Of a stretch of DNA of 64,000 nt, positions 23,558-33,107 are shown piece after piece. Origin of the DNA: CAINVV01 sp963663005 (GTDB taxonomy: Bacteria > Bacteroidota > Bacteroidia > Bacteroidales > Prolixibacteraceae); NCBI GenBank assembly GCA_963663005.2, contig CAXXHH010000014.1:186001-250000 (forward strand), in the 5' to 3' direction. The notes under the pieces were generated by a model. That model was not told the origin of the DNA and did not search any database. It saw nothing but the letters and a program-made list of their open reading frames with translations. The position numbers and the translations under genes were made by a program. The stretch's first letter is position 1; every line of letters starts with the position of its first letter.

Positions 23558-24952
23558 TCATAAATGTTTGTCGAAGGAGAGGTTTTCTAGCCTGATGCCA
23601 ATTGGAAATGTAAGCGAAGAATTTTTATAGATCGCTACTTTGAGTGGCCGATGCCCGGCTAACTCATCTACATATTTGATGTATTCTTCCATATCGTCAA
23701 ATATTCTGTGGGGAAGTGAAGTCAGTTGTTGCTTTGCTTCCCCATTTGTATGATGCAGAATGGCAAATCCTCCTGAAATAACGGAAGACCCGGGTTGGTG
23801 TGACACACTTGCTTTGGCATCACTCTTTTTGAATACCGGTATTTTTGAAAGTACTTTTCTAAGTATCGAAGCAAATCTGAGTTTTAATGTTCTTAAAAAA
23901 TAACCTATGCCAAAGGATCTGAATTCATAAAACAGAAGTTTCATTTTATTCATTTTTGATGTTCCTGGAACGGAAAAGATCAGGTGCCTTCCTATTCCTT
24001 TTGGCAGGGCGGCAATTATCAGCCGATGGCAATTCTGCTTCACCTCGATAACCGGCCACCAACCTTTCCGCATGAAGGCGTATGTCGAATCAATCGGATA
24101 GGCATCCGCAATAACAAGATCAAAATGTTCTCTGTCAGGACCAGGAACCCCCAGTAAATGCCTCGCAACTCTGATCGCTTCCCTGAATGCGGCATCGACG
24201 TCTCCGGCAACCAAATAAATAATTTCTCGTTCCGGGTTAACCAGCATATTAACAATGAAATCAAGTTTGGCCAAACGAGCGGCATCCAACAAATCCTTTC
24301 GAAATTGAGTATCAATCTCACCCCCTGCTACCCCACCCTTCCTCTTCCTGTGGAAATGCAGGATGGTTGATAGTCCGCAAACACCAAGTATTAGTTTTGC
24401 TCCACCGCTAAAGCCAGCTGGATCGTGTGGATAAATTCCTCCGATTCCGATAACCAGATCACTCTCAACCACCCGTTTGTTTACGTATACAGGTGTCCCC
24501 TGACTGGTTCTTCCGACGAAAACATTACCCTTTTTGCAATTGTGCCGAAAAACCTGCACCTCGCTCACAATCTCCTTCCCGATTTTGAGGTCGATCTCCG
24601 AATCGGTCATCAGATCATGCGTACCGGAGGCGATCAAAATGGAAATGTCTTCAACGCGTACTCCGGATTGAACCAATGATTCGATCATAATCGGCAAAAT
24701 GATGTCCGTTCGGGTCGGTCTGGAAATATCATCACAGAGGAAAAGAATTTTCATGCCCGGTTTAGCCAACGTCTGAATTCTTTGAGAGCCAATGGGATTA
24801 TCCAGGTTTTGCTTCAACGTGAAATTGTCCAGGACAGGTGAATCCATCATGGAAAAAATATGCAAATCCCAATTTTCAGGAAAATCATAGGTTGCCTGTT
24901 TGTCGGAGAACCAACTTCCATACTTTAGTTGTACTGTGTTTCTGGATTCCAT
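23558..24952 (-). CDS. LarA-like (DUF2088) racemase-family protein
   Basis: The 464-residue protein carries LarA family landmarks: FLCDDISRPTRT, ASGTHDLMTDSE, VFRHNCKKGN, and HDPAGFSGGAKLILGVCG with the lysine that in LarA carries the nickel-pincer nucleotide. VAGDVDAAFREA follows. The three histidines in SGTH, FRHN and YPHDP fit the catalytic and Ni-binding set. LarA homologues epimerise or racemise 2-hydroxy acids and sugar acids. No larB, larC or larE cofactor-synthesis genes are present here, so the cofactor would have to be made elsewhere. The C-terminal ~110 residues contain a basic segment (LRTLKLRFASILRKVLSK) that is unusual. The substrate is unknown; a sugar acid would suit the surroundings. 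Confidence 0.8.
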   Translation of the reverse strand: MESRNTVQLKYGSWFSDKQATYDFPENWDLHIFSMMDSPVLDNFTLKQNLDNPIGSQRIQTLAKPGMKILFLCDDISRPTRTDIILPIMIESLVQSGVRVEDISILIASGTHDLMTDSEIDLKIGKEIVSEVQVFRHNCKKGNVFVGRTSQGTPVYVNKRVVESDLVIGIGGIYPHDPAGFSGGAKLILGVCGLSTILHFHRKRKGGVAGGEIDTQFRKDLLDAARLAKLDFIVNMLVNPEREIIYLVAGDVDAAFREAIRVARHLLGVPGPDREHFDLVIADAYPIDSTYAFMRKGWWPVIEVKQNCHRLIIAALPKGIGRHLIFSVPGTSKMNKMKLLFYEFRSFGIGYFLRTLKLRFASILRKVLSKIPVFKKSDAKASVSHQPGSSVISGGFAILHHTNGEAKQQLTSLPHRIFDDMEEYIKYVDELAGHRPLKVAIYKNSSLTFPIGIRLENLSFDKHL

Positions 24953-25156
24953 ATTATAGGTTTTCTGGTAATTTGAGTAACCCCATAAAAGGATCTTTAC
25001 CTAAATAGGGCAAATTCAAGCATTTCAGCCTCAAGATATGATTTTCAATTGATATTATGAAAAGATTTTCAATTAGGAACCTAGCCTGATTTGCTTTATT
25101 TTTACACTTGAAACCTGGATACCAGCAGATCCAATACTAAAATTCAAAATTCTATC

Positions 25157-25981
25157 ATGAATAAATTCATCGCCATTCTAATTAGTTTATTCCTTTCAGG
25201 ATATGTTCAAGCCTCAGTCGTTGATACCATTTCGACATACAGCGCCTCGATGCACAAAAACATTAAATCGGTGGTAATTACTCCCGACAATTACAGTGCC
25301 GTCAAAGAGTTGCCTGTTGTGTATTTATTGCATGGATACAGTGGAAACCACCTGGACTGGATCAACAAAGCGAAAGGATTTGAGAAAGCAGCCGACACCT
25401 ACAATATGATCATCGTTTGTCCGGACGGAGGTTTTGGCAGCTGGTATTGGGACAGTCCGGTAGACAGTACTTCACGTTATGAAACATTTATTTCCGGTGA
25501 ACTGGTCAGATCGATCGATGCCAAATACAAGACAATCAAAAATCGAAAAGGGCGCGCCATCACTGGTTTAAGCATGGGCGGACACGGGGCGCTATTTCTT
25601 GCGTTCAAGCACCAGGACATTTATGGCGCCGCCGGAAGTATGAGTGGTGGAGTCGATATTCGTCCATTCGTGAATAACTGGGATATGGCCAAACGCCTGG
25701 GCACGTACGCGGAACAGCCGGAAAGATGGGAAAAGAATACCGTCATTAATATGCTAAATCTTTTGACTCCCAATTCCCTTTCGCTGATTATCGACTGCGG
25801 CTCAGAGGATTTCTTCTATAAAGTGAATGAAAATCTGCATCAGCAATTGTTATATCGCAATATTCCGCACGATTATATTACTCGCCCCGGAGGGCATACC
25901 TGGCCTTACTGGACTAATGCTATTAAATTCCAATTGTTGTTCATGAACAATTACTTTTCGAATTCAAAGTCTTCCCAATAA
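25157..25981 (+). CDS. Secreted CE1/esterase D-type esterase
   Basis: The 274-residue protein has a signal peptide ending near VQAS. It has an alpha/beta-hydrolase core with VVYLLHGYSGNHLDW, the nucleophile elbow GLSMGG (Ser139), DCGSEDFF (Asp218) and GGHTW (His247) in the right order for the catalytic triad. Family members include feruloyl and acetylxylan esterases, so it may deacylate plant-type polysaccharides in the periplasm. It is monocistronic: the LarA-like gene diverges upstream and the ABC ATPase gene converges 56 bp downstream. Family call is strong, substrate open. Confidence 0.88.
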   Translation: MNKFIAILISLFLSGYVQASVVDTISTYSASMHKNIKSVVITPDNYSAVKELPVVYLLHGYSGNHLDWINKAKGFEKAADTYNMIIVCPDGGFGSWYWDSPVDSTSRYETFISGELVRSIDAKYKTIKNRKGRAITGLSMGGHGALFLAFKHQDIYGAAGSMSGGVDIRPFVNNWDMAKRLGTYAEQPERWEKNTVINMLNLLTPNSLSLIIDCGSEDFFYKVNENLHQQLLYRNIPHDYITRPGGHTWPYWTNAIKFQLLFMNNYFSNSKSSQ

Positions 25982-26037
25982 GCATTGGCAAGCCAGTCAA
26001 TTTTCGTTAGGAAATCCGAAAGATGTGGAAGGGAAAA

Positions 26038-27120
26038 TCAGCCGTTTTTGATTTTGAATAACATACGATTATTTCCGTTCGTATAAGAATAGTCGATACT
26101 GATGCACCGGGCTTTAATCAGCATAACTCCGATATCTTCGGAAGACAACTCATTGTCAATCGGATTATACTGTTTGCCAGCACTCTCATAAGCCAATTCC
26201 AGCATTCCCTCTTTTTCGGAGTAAGAAAGCGTTAACGTGATAGCCGAAAAGTCTTTCTGAAGAATTAATAATTCCTCTACGACATGGAGCGCATATCCGG
26301 TTATCTTTTTCGGAATCATGTGTTTTTCGCAGAATACTTCCATCTCCCCTTGCAAGGCATAGAGGTCATAATCAGGACTTGAAATGGAAGAAGTGATACT
26401 CCGTATCCGATGTATGAAGGCTTTCGTTTTCTCCCGCAGCGGATTTTCAAAAATTTGTTCCGGTGTTCCCTCCTCGTAAATCAATCCCTCATCCATATAG
26501 AACACTCTGGATGAAATATTTCTGGCAAAATCCATTTCATGTGTGACGATAATCATTGTCATTCCCTCTTTGGAGAGATGGCGTATGACGGCCAATACCT
26601 CGCTTACCATTGTCGGATCGAGAGCAGAAGTGGGCTCATCAAACAGGATTATCTCGGATTCCATTGCCATGCACCTTGCGATCGCCACACGTTGTTTTTG
26701 TCCGCCGGATAGTTCATCCGGGAAGCTGTAGGCTTTTTCTGAAAGGCCAACCAGTTTGAGAAGTTCGAGTGCTTTGGCATCGGCTTCCGATTTTGATTTT
26801 CCAAGCAGTTTAACCGGACCGATAGTCAGATTACCCAGGACAGTAAGATGGGCATAAAGATTGAATGACTGGAACACCATTCCCATCTTTTGGCGGAGCT
26901 TGGGCACGTTGGTGTTTTTGTCCAGCAAAGGAATATCATCAATAAAGATGGATCCGCCGGTAGGCATATCGAGCAGGTTCAGGCATCGCAGAAAAGTACT
27001 CTTACCAGTTCCTGAAGGACCGATTACAGATATTACTTCACCCTTTTTAATGTCGGCGTTTATATCCTTGAGCACCACAAGATCGCCGTAATGTTTGGAC
27101 AAATTTCTTACCTTAATCAT
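26038..27120 (-). CDS. Polar amino acid ABC transporter ATPase (GlnQ-like) with C-terminal RsbW-like domain
   Basis: Residues 1-240 are a complete ABC ATPase: Walker A GPSGTGKST (34-42), signature LSGGQKQR, Walker B IILFDEPTSALD, and the H-loop in IIVTHEMDF. The GlnQ ending EEGTPEQIFENP follows. Residues ~250-360 are extra compared with GlnQ (about 240 aa). They resemble a GHKL/anti-sigma ATPase of the RsbW type: YALHVVEELL where the N-box would be, ELAYESAGKQYNP, GVMLIKARCISIDYSY and NRMLFKI, but without the conserved Asn. The ATG overlaps the stop of the receptor-permease gene by 4 nt (ATGA), so they form one transporter. The extra domain may regulate uptake; this is inference. Confidence 0.85.
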   Translation of the reverse strand: MIKVRNLSKHYGDLVVLKDINADIKKGEVISVIGPSGTGKSTFLRCLNLLDMPTGGSIFIDDIPLLDKNTNVPKLRQKMGMVFQSFNLYAHLTVLGNLTIGPVKLLGKSKSEADAKALELLKLVGLSEKAYSFPDELSGGQKQRVAIARCMAMESEIILFDEPTSALDPTMVSEVLAVIRHLSKEGMTMIIVTHEMDFARNISSRVFYMDEGLIYEEGTPEQIFENPLREKTKAFIHRIRSITSSISSPDYDLYALQGEMEVFCEKHMIPKKITGYALHVVEELLILQKDFSAITLTLSYSEKEGMLELAYESAGKQYNPIDNELSSEDIGVMLIKARCISIDYSYTNGNNRMLFKIKNG

Positions 27121-30098
27121 CCTTTTACCTCCACTTCTCTTTTTAGATTTTTTCGTCTGGGATCGGACGAAATTTCGACATAACTCAACAATCCCGTTAG
27201 CAGCCAGGCAATGAGCAGATAGAATACAGCCACCATAATTAGTGGGAAGAAGGCGTCAAATGTGCGGCTGCGAATAATGTCGCTCGCCTTGGTCAGATCC
27301 TGAACTGCAATATATCCGACGATTGAGGTCATTTTGATAAGCGAGATAAACTCCCCTTCAAAGACAGGCAGTACCCGCCTCAGAGCCTGTGGCAAAATGA
27401 TGTATATGAATGTCTGGATCTTCGTAAACCCTCCGGCGATGGCCGCCTCCTTCTGTCCTTTGTCCAGACTTTCGATTGAGGTACGGAACATTTCAGAAAC
27501 ATATGCCGCGAAGTTTAGTCCGAAGGCAAAAACCGCAACCGCCACCGGATTGATATTGACGGAAGCAAAAACAACGTAATAAATGATCATCAAAAGAACC
27601 AGAACAGGCGTTCCCCGTAAAAGGTTGATGTACAATTTGGCAGTTGCTACGAGAATTTTTCGTTTGGACATCCGCATAAAGCAGATCAGTCCGCCAATCA
27701 GCGTGCCGAACAGAGCGGCAAAAATCGAGATGAACATGGTGACTTTTAGGCCATCCCAAATTAGCAGGTACCTCTTTTCGAGAATGATATTGTTATAAAA
27801 GCTGTCCGAAACTTTTGTTAAAAAGGATACTTCCGTGGATTGCGCCGGCTGAGTATCGGAACCGGTTAGCTTGCTTTTCATCGCTATCACTGCGGTTCTG
27901 AATTCCGCGTAGCTGTCGGAAAAATCGATTGCTTTGGAACGCTCTTCTGTAATGGCGAGGCCGTCTGATATCATATCAACTTTGCCCGCCGAAAGAGCGG
28001 CAATTAGGGATGAAAATTCCATCTTCACAAATTCGACCTCCATGTTTTCGCGGTCTGCGAATTTGCTGATCAACTCAATATCAAATCCGACATAATCTCC
28101 ATTCATAAAAGAAACGTACGGAAGGTCGTCGACACTCACTCCTACAACCAGCTTCTTGCCTGAGGAGGGTTTCGCGAATTTTGGCATCACCGCCTTTTCA
28201 GGATCATCGACGAACCATCGATTATAGATGATGTCATATGTGCCATCCTGCCTCGAAGACTTCAGAAACGCATTGAATTTCCCGCGCAGGGCACTGTTAT
28301 TCTTGTTAAAGCCGACTCCCAAAGGCAACGTCAGGACATCCTTGCTGAGTAAACCGATGGCAGGATTTTTCTTCATTAACAGGTTGGCAGTCACAATATC
28401 GAGAAAGGCAACATCGATCTTATCGCTCGTTAACGACATGATCATGGTGGCGGAACCGCTGAGTCTGAATAGTTGGGCTTTCGGGTATTTGGTAGCTACA
28501 AAACCGTCATGTACTGTTCCAACAAATACGCCCACTCTCTTGTCTGCGATGTCATCCAGCTTTGCGAGTTTCACTGACGCGGTCTGTGCAATGTTTTTCT
28601 TGTCGGCAATAACCGATACTCCCGATTCAAAATAAGGAGCTGAAAAATCGATTTGCTTTTTTCTCTCCTCCGTTATTGACATCGACGCCACGATCAGATC
28701 GATCTTATTCGTAGAAATTGAGGCGATAAGACTTCCAAAAGGCATATCAACCGGCACAAATTCCTTGCCCAGTGAGGCGGCAAAACGTCTGGCCAACTCG
28801 ATATCGAATCCCATCAGCTGTCCATCCTGCATGAACGCGAAAGGCCTGCCCATGTCGCCAACAATTCCTGTACGAAGTTGTCCGTTTGCATTGGAACTTG
28901 TGATGACGGGCAACTCTTTTGAGTCTTTATTGACCCAGCGGTCAACCATATCGTCGTATATTCCGTTCGACTTTATTTCCTTTAAGAAGGCGTTGAATTG
29001 ATCCCGCAGCTGACTGCTCCCTTTGTTAAACCCAGCTCCGATTAGTGATGCGGTAATATCTTTCGCAACAATTCCCAAATTACTGTTGCTTTTGAAGACA
29101 TCTTTCAGGGAAAGTTGGTCATAAATGGCGACGTCTATCTTTCCGGAATTCAGTGAACCCAGCATATCGTTCACATTCTGGAATTGCAATATTTTGGCGC
29201 CAGGGAAATTATTCGTGGCATAGCGGTCGTGGATTGATCCAAGGAGAACTCCGATCTTTTTATCCCTTATATCGTCGACTCCCCTGAGCAGGGATTTTTC
29301 GGCAGACTTGACTTCATTACCCCCGACCCTGACCAGGGCCGCGATGCCACTCGGGTAGTAACAGTCTGAAAATAAGACCTTTTTAGCTCTCTCCGCGGTA
29401 ATAGATATACCGGAGCCGATCATATCTACTTTGCCCGAAATAAGTGACGGAAGCAAGGCGCCGAATTCCATGTCTACAATTTCGAGCTTCTTGTTGAGCT
29501 TTTTTGCCACATGCTGAGCAAATTCGACGTCAAATCCTACGATTTTTTGGTTACCATCGAAGAACGACATCGGTTCGGTAACGGCGGCTGTCCCGAATCT
29601 AAATAGCTCGTTTGACGCTATAGGTTGAAAATCAGGCATTGGCGCCGGATTACCTTTAGCGGGAAACCACCTTTTCATCATATCGTCGTATGTTCCGTTT
29701 GATTTCAATTCGACAAGAACCTGATCGACAGCGTCTTTTAAGGCCTTATTCTCCAGCTGAACGGCAAATCCGTACTGATCACCGACCAGAAGTTCTGGCA
29801 GAACTGTTAGTCCCTCGTTTTTCCCAGCAATGTTTTTCAGAACCGGCTCATCGTAAATCGCTGCATCTGCCTTACCCCCTTTGACGGCCAGGGCGCAATC
29901 GAGAACACTGTTCAGATAGATGATTTTAGCATCCGGAAATCTCTGCTTCACAAACTGATCAGCGGCCGTCCCGGTAGGAACTGCAAAGGTTTTGCCGCCC
30001 TCCAGCATTTTCAATCCGGAAATTTTGGATACTTCGCCACCGCATCCGACCAGAAAAAGAACCAGACAGACGCTTAGCAGATTTACATAATACTTCAT
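27117..30098 (-). CDS. Fused multi-domain amino acid ABC receptor-permease (tandem, permuted SBP_bac_3 array plus HisM-type permease)
   Basis: The 993-residue protein starts with a lipobox (LVGC, Cys19), so its N-terminus is lipid-anchored in the periplasm. Residues ~35-146 are only the second lobe and C-terminal helix of a family-3 solute-binding protein (ending KSNGTYDDMMKRWF). Residues 165-389 and 406-629 are two complete receptors (GFDVEFAQHVAKKL and GFDIELARRFAASL, ending YDDMVDRWV and YDIIYNRWF). Residues 648-742 are a first lobe only (GFDIELISKFADRE ... ITEERSKAIDFSDSY). Residues ~775-985 form an amino-acid permease with several membrane segments and the EAA-like loop EAAIAGGFTKIQTFIYIILPQ (split about 880-900). 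The lone lobes at both ends could pair to make a third receptor. It is coupled to the ATPase gene. Confidence 0.88.
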   Translation of the reverse strand: MKYYVNLLSVCLVLFLVGCGGEVSKISGLKMLEGGKTFAVPTGTAADQFVKQRFPDAKIIYLNSVLDCALAVKGGKADAAIYDEPVLKNIAGKNEGLTVLPELLVGDQYGFAVQLENKALKDAVDQVLVELKSNGTYDDMMKRWFPAKGNPAPMPDFQPIASNELFRFGTAAVTEPMSFFDGNQKIVGFDVEFAQHVAKKLNKKLEIVDMEFGALLPSLISGKVDMIGSGISITAERAKKVLFSDCYYPSGIAALVRVGGNEVKSAEKSLLRGVDDIRDKKIGVLLGSIHDRYATNNFPGAKILQFQNVNDMLGSLNSGKIDVAIYDQLSLKDVFKSNSNLGIVAKDITASLIGAGFNKGSSQLRDQFNAFLKEIKSNGIYDDMVDRWVNKDSKELPVITSSNANGQLRTGIVGDMGRPFAFMQDGQLMGFDIELARRFAASLGKEFVPVDMPFGSLIASISTNKIDLIVASMSITEERKKQIDFSAPYFESGVSVIADKKNIAQTASVKLAKLDDIADKRVGVFVGTVHDGFVATKYPKAQLFRLSGSATMIMSLTSDKIDVAFLDIVTANLLMKKNPAIGLLSKDVLTLPLGVGFNKNNSALRGKFNAFLKSSRQDGTYDIIYNRWFVDDPEKAVMPKFAKPSSGKKLVVGVSVDDLPYVSFMNGDYVGFDIELISKFADRENMEVEFVKMEFSSLIAALSAGKVDMISDGLAITEERSKAIDFSDSYAEFRTAVIAMKSKLTGSDTQPAQSTEVSFLTKVSDSFYNNIILEKRYLLIWDGLKVTMFISIFAALFGTLIGGLICFMRMSKRKILVATAKLYINLLRGTPVLVLLMIIYYVVFASVNINPVAVAVFAFGLNFAAYVSEMFRTSIESLDKGQKEAAIAGGFTKIQTFIYIILPQALRRVLPVFEGEFISLIKMTSIVGYIAVQDLTKASDIIRSRTFDAFFPLIMVAVFYLLIAWLLTGLLSYVEISSDPRRKNLKREVEVKG

Positions 30099-30149
30099 TT
30101 TTCTAGGTTATAGGTTCAATAAATTCTTAAATGTCGTATTCAATTTGCG

Positions 30150-30245
30150 ATACACCTCGAAATCCCCTGAAGGGGACTTCATGCATCTATCCAATTTCAA
30201 CTAATTGCATCAAATAAGCCCCTTTATGGGTTTGGGGTAAAAAAC
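30150..30245. repeat. Remnant of a C/G-run inverted repeat in the 277-bp gap upstream of the ABC operon
   Basis: AATCCCCTGAAGGGGACTT (about 30161-30179) is a short CCCCTnnAGGGG dyad. AAGCCCCTTTATGGGTTTGGGG follows in two pieces near 30217-30238. Similar C/G-run pairs are, from memory, common dispersed sequences in Bacteroidetes. The rest of the gap between the ABC operon and the Gfo/Idh/MocA gene shows nothing recognisable. Confidence 0.35.
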
Positions 30246-30375
30246 ATGGCACTAAATAAATCTCATTACTTGGTAGGCCTGGTCATATCCCCACAGATGA
30301 ACAATATTCCGTCATAAAAGTTCATCCGGGGACACCACCAGGATTAAATATAGGCCATTGTCCAGAAGTATGTTA

Positions 30376-31545
30376 TCAAACAGTCAATCTAAAGGCCATC
30401 TTTTGCGCAGATAAAGCCAATTCGGTTGCAAGGAAGCAATGATCCTGTGCCATAGCCGTTTCCGTCCGGTTAACTACGTCGCTCACAAGGTTTAGTCCAT
30501 AAGGCACAAAAACATTGCTGCAGTCAAAATACTTTGTTTCTTTCTGGTTGACAAGAAACAGGTGGTTTTCACCCTTTTTCCCAGCAATATCAATATACTT
30601 CCGCATTTCGATATAGCCTTCTGTACCCAGGATAAAGGTTCTTCCATCCCCCCATGTGGCGAGGCCATTCGGTGTAAACCAATCGATACGGATATAGCCC
30701 GTGGCATGATCGCTGCGAACACTCATATCACCAAAATCTTGGTAGTCAGGATATTTCGGATTATTGAAATTTGCAATCTGCGAAAAATTGACTTTGGCTT
30801 GTTTAGAATTTGTATAATAAAGGAACTGGTCGCATTGGTGTGAGCCAATATCGCACAAGACTCCTCCCGCCTTTTTAGGGTCAAAAAACCAGTCGGGACG
30901 TGAAGCCGGGCTCATTCTGTGAGGTCCGAGTCCGACAGTCTGGATCACCTTACCGATAGCACCTTCCTGGATCAATTCTCCTGCCTTCACTGATGCGGGA
31001 TTCGTTAGCCGTTCGCTATACACAATTGAATAGATGCGCTTTGTCTCCTTTTGTACTTTTTTGACCTGCTCAAATTGGCTGAAAGTCAGAATTCCGGGCT
31101 TATCTGTTACATAATCCTTCCCGGATTTCATAACCCTGATGCCGAGGGGAGCGCGATCTACAGGAATACCTGCACTGGCTACCAACTGAATAGAACTATC
31201 TCCAAGAATTTCTTCCTCGCTTCCCGCAACTTTAACTGTAGGAAACCGTTTCGTGAAATCCTTTAGCAATTCCGGCTCTTTGGCATAAACCGACACAAAA
31301 ACACCGCCGCCGCCCACCAAAGCCTGCACGATTCCATAAATATGACTATGATTTATTCCTATGACCGAGAACCGGATTGAGTCCTTGGGTTTTGGACGAT
31401 CCTGCGGGAGCAAAATTATCTCTTCAGGCATAGAAGTTGCATGAAGGCCACGACCAAACACATCATTCGGAAGCATAGAAATGGCTGCCATTCCGGCTGC
31501 TGAGGAAATTGATTGTCTCAGGAAATTCCGTCTGTTGAATTGCAT
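30376..31545 (-). CDS. Tat-exported Gfo/Idh/MocA family oxidoreductase
   Basis: The 389-residue protein begins with a twin-arginine signal (NRRNFLRQSISSAAGMAAIS). The fold of the NAD(P)-binding domain is seen at IRFSVIGINHSHIYG, but the usual GxGxxG is replaced by GINHSH. The family KP motif is present as VTDKPG, and the substrate-domain motif as GGVLCDIGSHQCDQFL. Exported members of this family act on sugars or glycosides with a bound cofactor. It is divergent from the GH30 gene (115-bp gap), which suggests a shared glycan role. The altered dinucleotide loop means cofactor binding may differ; the reaction is unknown. Confidence 0.85.
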   Translation of the reverse strand: MQFNRRNFLRQSISSAAGMAAISMLPNDVFGRGLHATSMPEEIILLPQDRPKPKDSIRFSVIGINHSHIYGIVQALVGGGGVFVSVYAKEPELLKDFTKRFPTVKVAGSEEEILGDSSIQLVASAGIPVDRAPLGIRVMKSGKDYVTDKPGILTFSQFEQVKKVQKETKRIYSIVYSERLTNPASVKAGELIQEGAIGKVIQTVGLGPHRMSPASRPDWFFDPKKAGGVLCDIGSHQCDQFLYYTNSKQAKVNFSQIANFNNPKYPDYQDFGDMSVRSDHATGYIRIDWFTPNGLATWGDGRTFILGTEGYIEMRKYIDIAGKKGENHLFLVNQKETKYFDCSNVFVPYGLNLVSDVVNRTETAMAQDHCFLATELALSAQKMAFRLTV

Positions 31546-31660
31546 CTTATGAATATTAAATTAGTTGGAATAGAAATGTCTAACTTACAAATAAATTGGA
31601 TATAATTGGAATGAGAATGCCGAAAACTGCTGCTGAGCAGGAATTTACTAATTTTGAAAT

Positions 31661-33106
31661 ATGAAAAATTTACTTTACTATTCCCTTTTGCTTGTACTGA
31701 CTCTATACGGCGGCGCAACTTCTGCGCAAGGAGATCTGCAGCAAAAATCAGAAAAACAGCTTGTTATAAATTCCAAGCAGCTTCATCAAACAATAGAAGG
31801 CTGGGGCAGTTCACTTTGCTGGTGGGCGGCTCAGGTGGGCACGTGGAACGAAGCCAGGGTCGACAGTATCGTTGATTTGATCACGTCTCCCGACAAGCTG
31901 AATATGAATATTTTCAGGTATAACATTGGCGGAGGCGACGATCCAGCTCATCTTGGCGGGCACATGGTGAAAGGAAAGGGTAAACGCGCCGAAATGGAGG
32001 GGTTCAAACCGTCTGCGGATGCTCCTTACAACTGGGCTGCAGACAAAGGTCAGCGGACGCTGATGCTCAAGATTAAAGCAAAGAGACCCGACGCTATTTT
32101 CGAGGCATTTTCGAATTCACCACCCTATTGGATGACCTTCAGCGGATGCGCAGGCGGTAACATCGATCCGCTTAAGGACAATCTGAAACCTGAATATTTC
32201 GGACTGTTTTGTGACTACCTTGTCGATGTTTGCAAATATTACAAGGATCACTATGGTTTGGAATTCAATTCACTGGAACCATTCAACGAGTCTACATCGA
32301 ATTATTGGTATAATTTGGGAAGTCAGGAGGGATGCCATTTTACACCCGAAAGCCAGCTCAAAATTATCAGACTTCTGGCACCGAGACTCCAGTCTTCAGG
32401 ACTGAAGACGATAATTTCGGCCTCCGATGAAACGAACCTTCAGTCGTGTATCAAGGTTTTGAAAATATATAAATCCGCTGGTGACATCCTCGATAAAATT
32501 GGCAGGTGGAACACCCACACTTATTCCGGAACGAACAGCGAGCGGACTGAAGTTTCCAGTCTTGTGAAATCTATCGGAAAACCATTCTGGCAATCTGAAA
32601 CCGGACCAGGCGGACGAAAAGCATCAAGCTTCGAGACAGACTTGTTCCTGGCTCAAAAGCAATTTGACGACCTCAACCTCATGCAACCTCAGGCGTGGTT
32701 GGATTGGCAATTGATGGAAGAGAACAATGAAATCTGGTGTTTGCTAAAATGCAATTTCAATTCGCAATATTACGAAATCGTAAAAAACTTCTACGTTCGG
32801 ATGCAAATAACCCGCTTTTTTAAGCAGGGATATTCGATGATCGAGTCTGGCGATGAGGAGGTTCTCGCTGCCACAAACAGGAAAAAGAACGAGGTTGTTG
32901 TTGCTGTTTTAAACAAGAGCAATCAACCAAAATCATATAACCTGCGATTTGAGTCCGTCAGGAAATCGGCTAAAAAACTGGCGGCATACCGAACCAGCAC
33001 TTCAGAAAATTGCGCAAAAATAGCCTCACCGACAGTTAAAAAACAGTCGTTTAGCTACGAAGCGCCCGGACTGACACTGACGACCTTCGTCCTTTCGAAC
33101 CGGTAA
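31661..33106 (+). CDS. Secreted GH30 family glycosidase, endo-beta-1,6-galactanase-like
   Basis: The 481-residue protein has a signal peptide (ending near TSAQG). The N-terminal IEGWGSSLCWWA and FRYNIGGGDDP, then FSNSPPYWMTFSGCAGG, are GH30 hallmarks. The acid/base Glu is in EPFNEST (E210) and the nucleophile Glu in WQSETG (E313). A C-terminal beta-sandwich (about 390-481) packs on the barrel as usual. The SLCWW start resembles GH30 subfamily 5 beta-1,6-galactanases, as I recall them, rather than glucuronoxylanases. A role in cutting arabinogalactan side chains would suit GH127, GH43 and GH2 nearby. Family certain, subfamily tentative. Confidence 0.9.
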   Translation: MKNLLYYSLLLVLTLYGGATSAQGDLQQKSEKQLVINSKQLHQTIEGWGSSLCWWAAQVGTWNEARVDSIVDLITSPDKLNMNIFRYNIGGGDDPAHLGGHMVKGKGKRAEMEGFKPSADAPYNWAADKGQRTLMLKIKAKRPDAIFEAFSNSPPYWMTFSGCAGGNIDPLKDNLKPEYFGLFCDYLVDVCKYYKDHYGLEFNSLEPFNESTSNYWYNLGSQEGCHFTPESQLKIIRLLAPRLQSSGLKTIISASDETNLQSCIKVLKIYKSAGDILDKIGRWNTHTYSGTNSERTEVSSLVKSIGKPFWQSETGPGGRKASSFETDLFLAQKQFDDLNLMQPQAWLDWQLMEENNEIWCLLKCNFNSQYYEIVKNFYVRMQITRFFKQGYSMIESGDEEVLAATNRKKNEVVVAVLNKSNQPKSYNLRFESVRKSAKKLAAYRTSTSENCAKIASPTVKKQSFSYEAPGLTLTTFVLSNR

Positions 33107-33107
33107 A

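Noticed and set aside
30200..30211. CAACTAATTGCA as a third LacI operator
   Set aside because: It lacks the central CG and the left TG of the two strong sites, so it is probably chance similarity.
31649..31656. TAATTTTG as a -7 promoter box for GH30
   Set aside because: It fits the consensus but ends only 4 nt before the ATG, too close to be the promoter of that start codon.
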